DNA of 7,044 bases from Nitrospinota bacterium (GTDB lineage Bacteria > Nitrospirota > Nitrospiria > Nitrospirales > UBA8639), in NCBI GenBank assembly GCA_022561525.1, contig JADFRB010000099.1, forward strand, positions 1-7,044, read 5' to 3'. The notes below the pieces were generated by a model, which saw nothing but the letters and a program-made list of their open reading frames with translations, did not search any database and was not told where the DNA came from. The stretch's first letter is position 1. Every line of letters starts with the position of its first letter. A program made the position numbers and the translations under genes. This document shows positions 5,863 through 7,044 of the stretch, piece by piece.

Positions 5863-5906
5863 GGAACGGGCAGGGTAACAACTCTATATTGCGTCCCACC
5901 CGTTCC
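5863..5906 (+). terminator. hairpin after the PHM-like gene, possible terminator
   Basis: GGAACGGG (5863-5870) pairs perfectly with CCCGTTCC (5899-5906); an inner GGG/CCC (5873-5875 with 5895-5897) may extend the stem. It begins 9 bases after the stop at 5853. The downstream bases (TGGATTCCTTCTC) are only moderately T-rich, so intrinsic termination would be weak; it could instead protect the mRNA 3' end. Confidence 0.45.
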
Positions 5907-6029
5907 TGGATTCCTTCTCAACACTCAGCGTCACTCATCACGACATCGAATTATTCCTCCAAACAAAAGTAATCCATCAAATTCTTCACTCATCTTGCAA
6001 CTACCAGAACGGCTGGTTAGGATACAATC

Positions 6030-7044
6030 ATGATGCTAACCGTGAGGCGGACCTACTCAAAACATCTATCACCTACTTTTTTCCGTCTCAGTCTGTTGAG
6101 ATCCATTCCTTTACTCATTTTTCTTTTCGTCTTTCCACTGTTGGCCTTCAGCCAAAATCTGGAATCGTTTGAACAACGCGTTACCGAACACACCTTGCAA
6201 AACGGATGGACATTCATTTTGGTTGAACGGCCCGTCGCACCGGTCTTCGCCTTCATGACACGAGTGAATGTCGGGTCTGCGCAAGAGGGCGCCGGAGTGA
6301 CCGGACTCGCGCATATGTTCGAACACATGGCCTTCAAAGGCACACCGAGACTCGGTACCAAGGACTACGCCAAGGAAAAAGTTGCACTAGAAAAACTTGA
6401 ACAGGCCTATCTCACCTACCAGGAAGCGCGCCTCGATGCTCAAGCCGACACACAGCACGTCAAAGAACTCTTTACAACGTTTAAAGAAAAGCAACGAGCC
6501 GCTTCACAGTTCGTGAAGAAAAATGAATTTGGTGATATTATCGAACGCGAAGGTGGCGTGGCGCTCAATGCCTTCACCAGCGCGGACGTGACCGGCTATT
6601 TCTATGCTTTGCCATCGAATAAAGTTGAATTGTTTGCCTATCTCGAATCCGAACGATTCTTGCAACCTGTGTTTCGTGAATTTTACGAAGAACGCGATGT
6701 GGTGATGGAAGAACGACGTCTGCGAACAGAAAGCCGTCCCATTGGCCGACTGTTAGAGCAGTTTACCGCCATATCGTTTACGGCCCATCCGTATCATCAT
6801 CCCGTCATTGGCTATGCCAGCGATATTCAGTCCTATACGATGACCGACGCACGCGAGTTTTACCAAACCTATTACGTACCCACGAACATGGTCACGGCCA
6901 TTGTCGGCGACATTCATCCCAAGACGCTGATCCCACTGTTGGAGAAGTATTTTGGACGAATTCCCTCGGCACCGAAATCGCCTGCACTTCGAACCGTCGA
7001 GCCGCCGTCAATAGCAGAAAAATCCATCACGCTCAAAGATCCCT
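6030..7044 (+). CDS. exported M16 (insulinase/pitrilysin-type) zinc peptidase, 3' end outside window
   Basis: At least 338 residues, open to the window edge. Residues about 24-41 are a hydrophobic signal or anchor (IPLLIFLFVFPLLAF). The inverted zinc motif HMFEH is at residues 95-99 (His95, Glu98 as catalytic base, His99), followed by MAFKGT, the classic M16 context. The distal zinc glutamate most likely lies in FYEERDVVMEE (Glu220 by alignment to the insulysin position, tentative). NAFTSADVTGYFYALP (180-195) and HPYHHPVIGY (253-262) are further family landmarks. Residues about 112-172 are a charged, helix-forming insert that lengthens the distance between ligands to about 120 residues from the usual 75 or so. 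AGGA (6019-6022) lies 7 bases before ATG 6030. M16 proteases often come as a tandem pair of active and inactive subunits, so a partner may lie downstream. It probably degrades or processes peptides in the periplasm. Confidence 0.92.
   Translation, partial: MMLTVRRTYSKHLSPTFFRLSLLRSIPLLIFLFVFPLLAFSQNLESFEQRVTEHTLQNGWTFILVERPVAPVFAFMTRVNVGSAQEGAGVTGLAHMFEHMAFKGTPRLGTKDYAKEKVALEKLEQAYLTYQEARLDAQADTQHVKELFTTFKEKQRAASQFVKKNEFGDIIEREGGVALNAFTSADVTGYFYALPSNKVELFAYLESERFLQPVFREFYEERDVVMEERRLRTESRPIGRLLEQFTAISFTAHPYHHPVIGYASDIQSYTMTDAREFYQTYYVPTNMVTAIVGDIHPKTLIPLLEKYFGRIPSAPKSPALRTVEPPSIAEKSITLKDP

Noticed and set aside
5483..5899. Long minus-strand open frame opposite the PHM-like gene
   Set aside because: The composition is a shadow of the real gene (many Arg, Cys and Pro residues, no recognisable domain), and part of it crosses the hairpin.
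5995..6023. Possible promoter TTGCAA, 17 bases, TAGGAT giving a leaderless start at ATG 6030
   Set aside because: Both boxes are weak matches, and the -10 overlaps the AGGA that works well as a Shine-Dalgarno sequence. TACAAT at 6023-6028 has no -35 box at the right distance.
1..7044. CRISPR array, tRNA, rRNA or phage/defence genes
   Set aside because: No regularly spaced repeats, cloverleaf, rRNA segments or recognisable defence proteins were seen on either strand.

Overview
This 7 kb window is an ordinary-looking bacterial chromosome segment of medium GC that carries two mobile-type elements. All intact genes lie on the + strand. The gene set (a SirB1-type protein followed by a membrane-anchored HEAT-repeat protein, several exported proteins and an M16 zinc peptidase) fits a Gram-negative bacterium. 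Its style recalls Nitrospirota such as Nitrospira, but that assignment is an impression from protein character, not a database result.

Layout. Positions 1-139 are a short fold-back element with perfect 16-bp terminal inverted repeats and no coding capacity of its own (MITE-like). It abuts the start of a SirB1/transglutaminase-like gene (155-1042), which overlaps by 4 bases an inner-membrane HEAT-repeat gene (1039-1692). A gene-free stretch with a few inverted repeats follows (1693-2074). Next, on the minus strand, is the C-terminal part of a small two-helix membrane protein, cut off at its 5' side by an ISL3-family insertion sequence (2235-3645) with 24-bp imperfect terminal inverted repeats and an apparently intact transposase.

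Right of the IS, a candidate sigma-70 promoter (3706-3734) leads to two genes for exported proteins: an NTF2-like/beta-barrel protein (3846-4778), and a protein (4855-5853) that I read as a distant bacterial relative of peptidylglycine alpha-hydroxylating monooxygenase (PHM). The latter keeps the full two-copper ligand pattern HH...H...HxH...M with spacings close to the animal enzyme. Signal peptidase cleavage would leave a histidine at its mature N terminus. A hairpin at 5863-5906 separates this pair from an exported M16 (insulinase-type) peptidase gene (6030 onward), which runs off the window and has an extra helical insert between its zinc-ligand motifs.

Working together: the SirB1-like and HEAT genes are translationally coupled and probably form one unit. 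The NTF2-like and PHM-like genes probably form a second unit acting in the periplasm or outside the cell. The M16 peptidase probably starts a third. The most interesting item is the PHM-like copper protein with its NTF2-like neighbour. The fold-back element at the SirB1 start, which may supply that gene's ribosome binding site, comes second.
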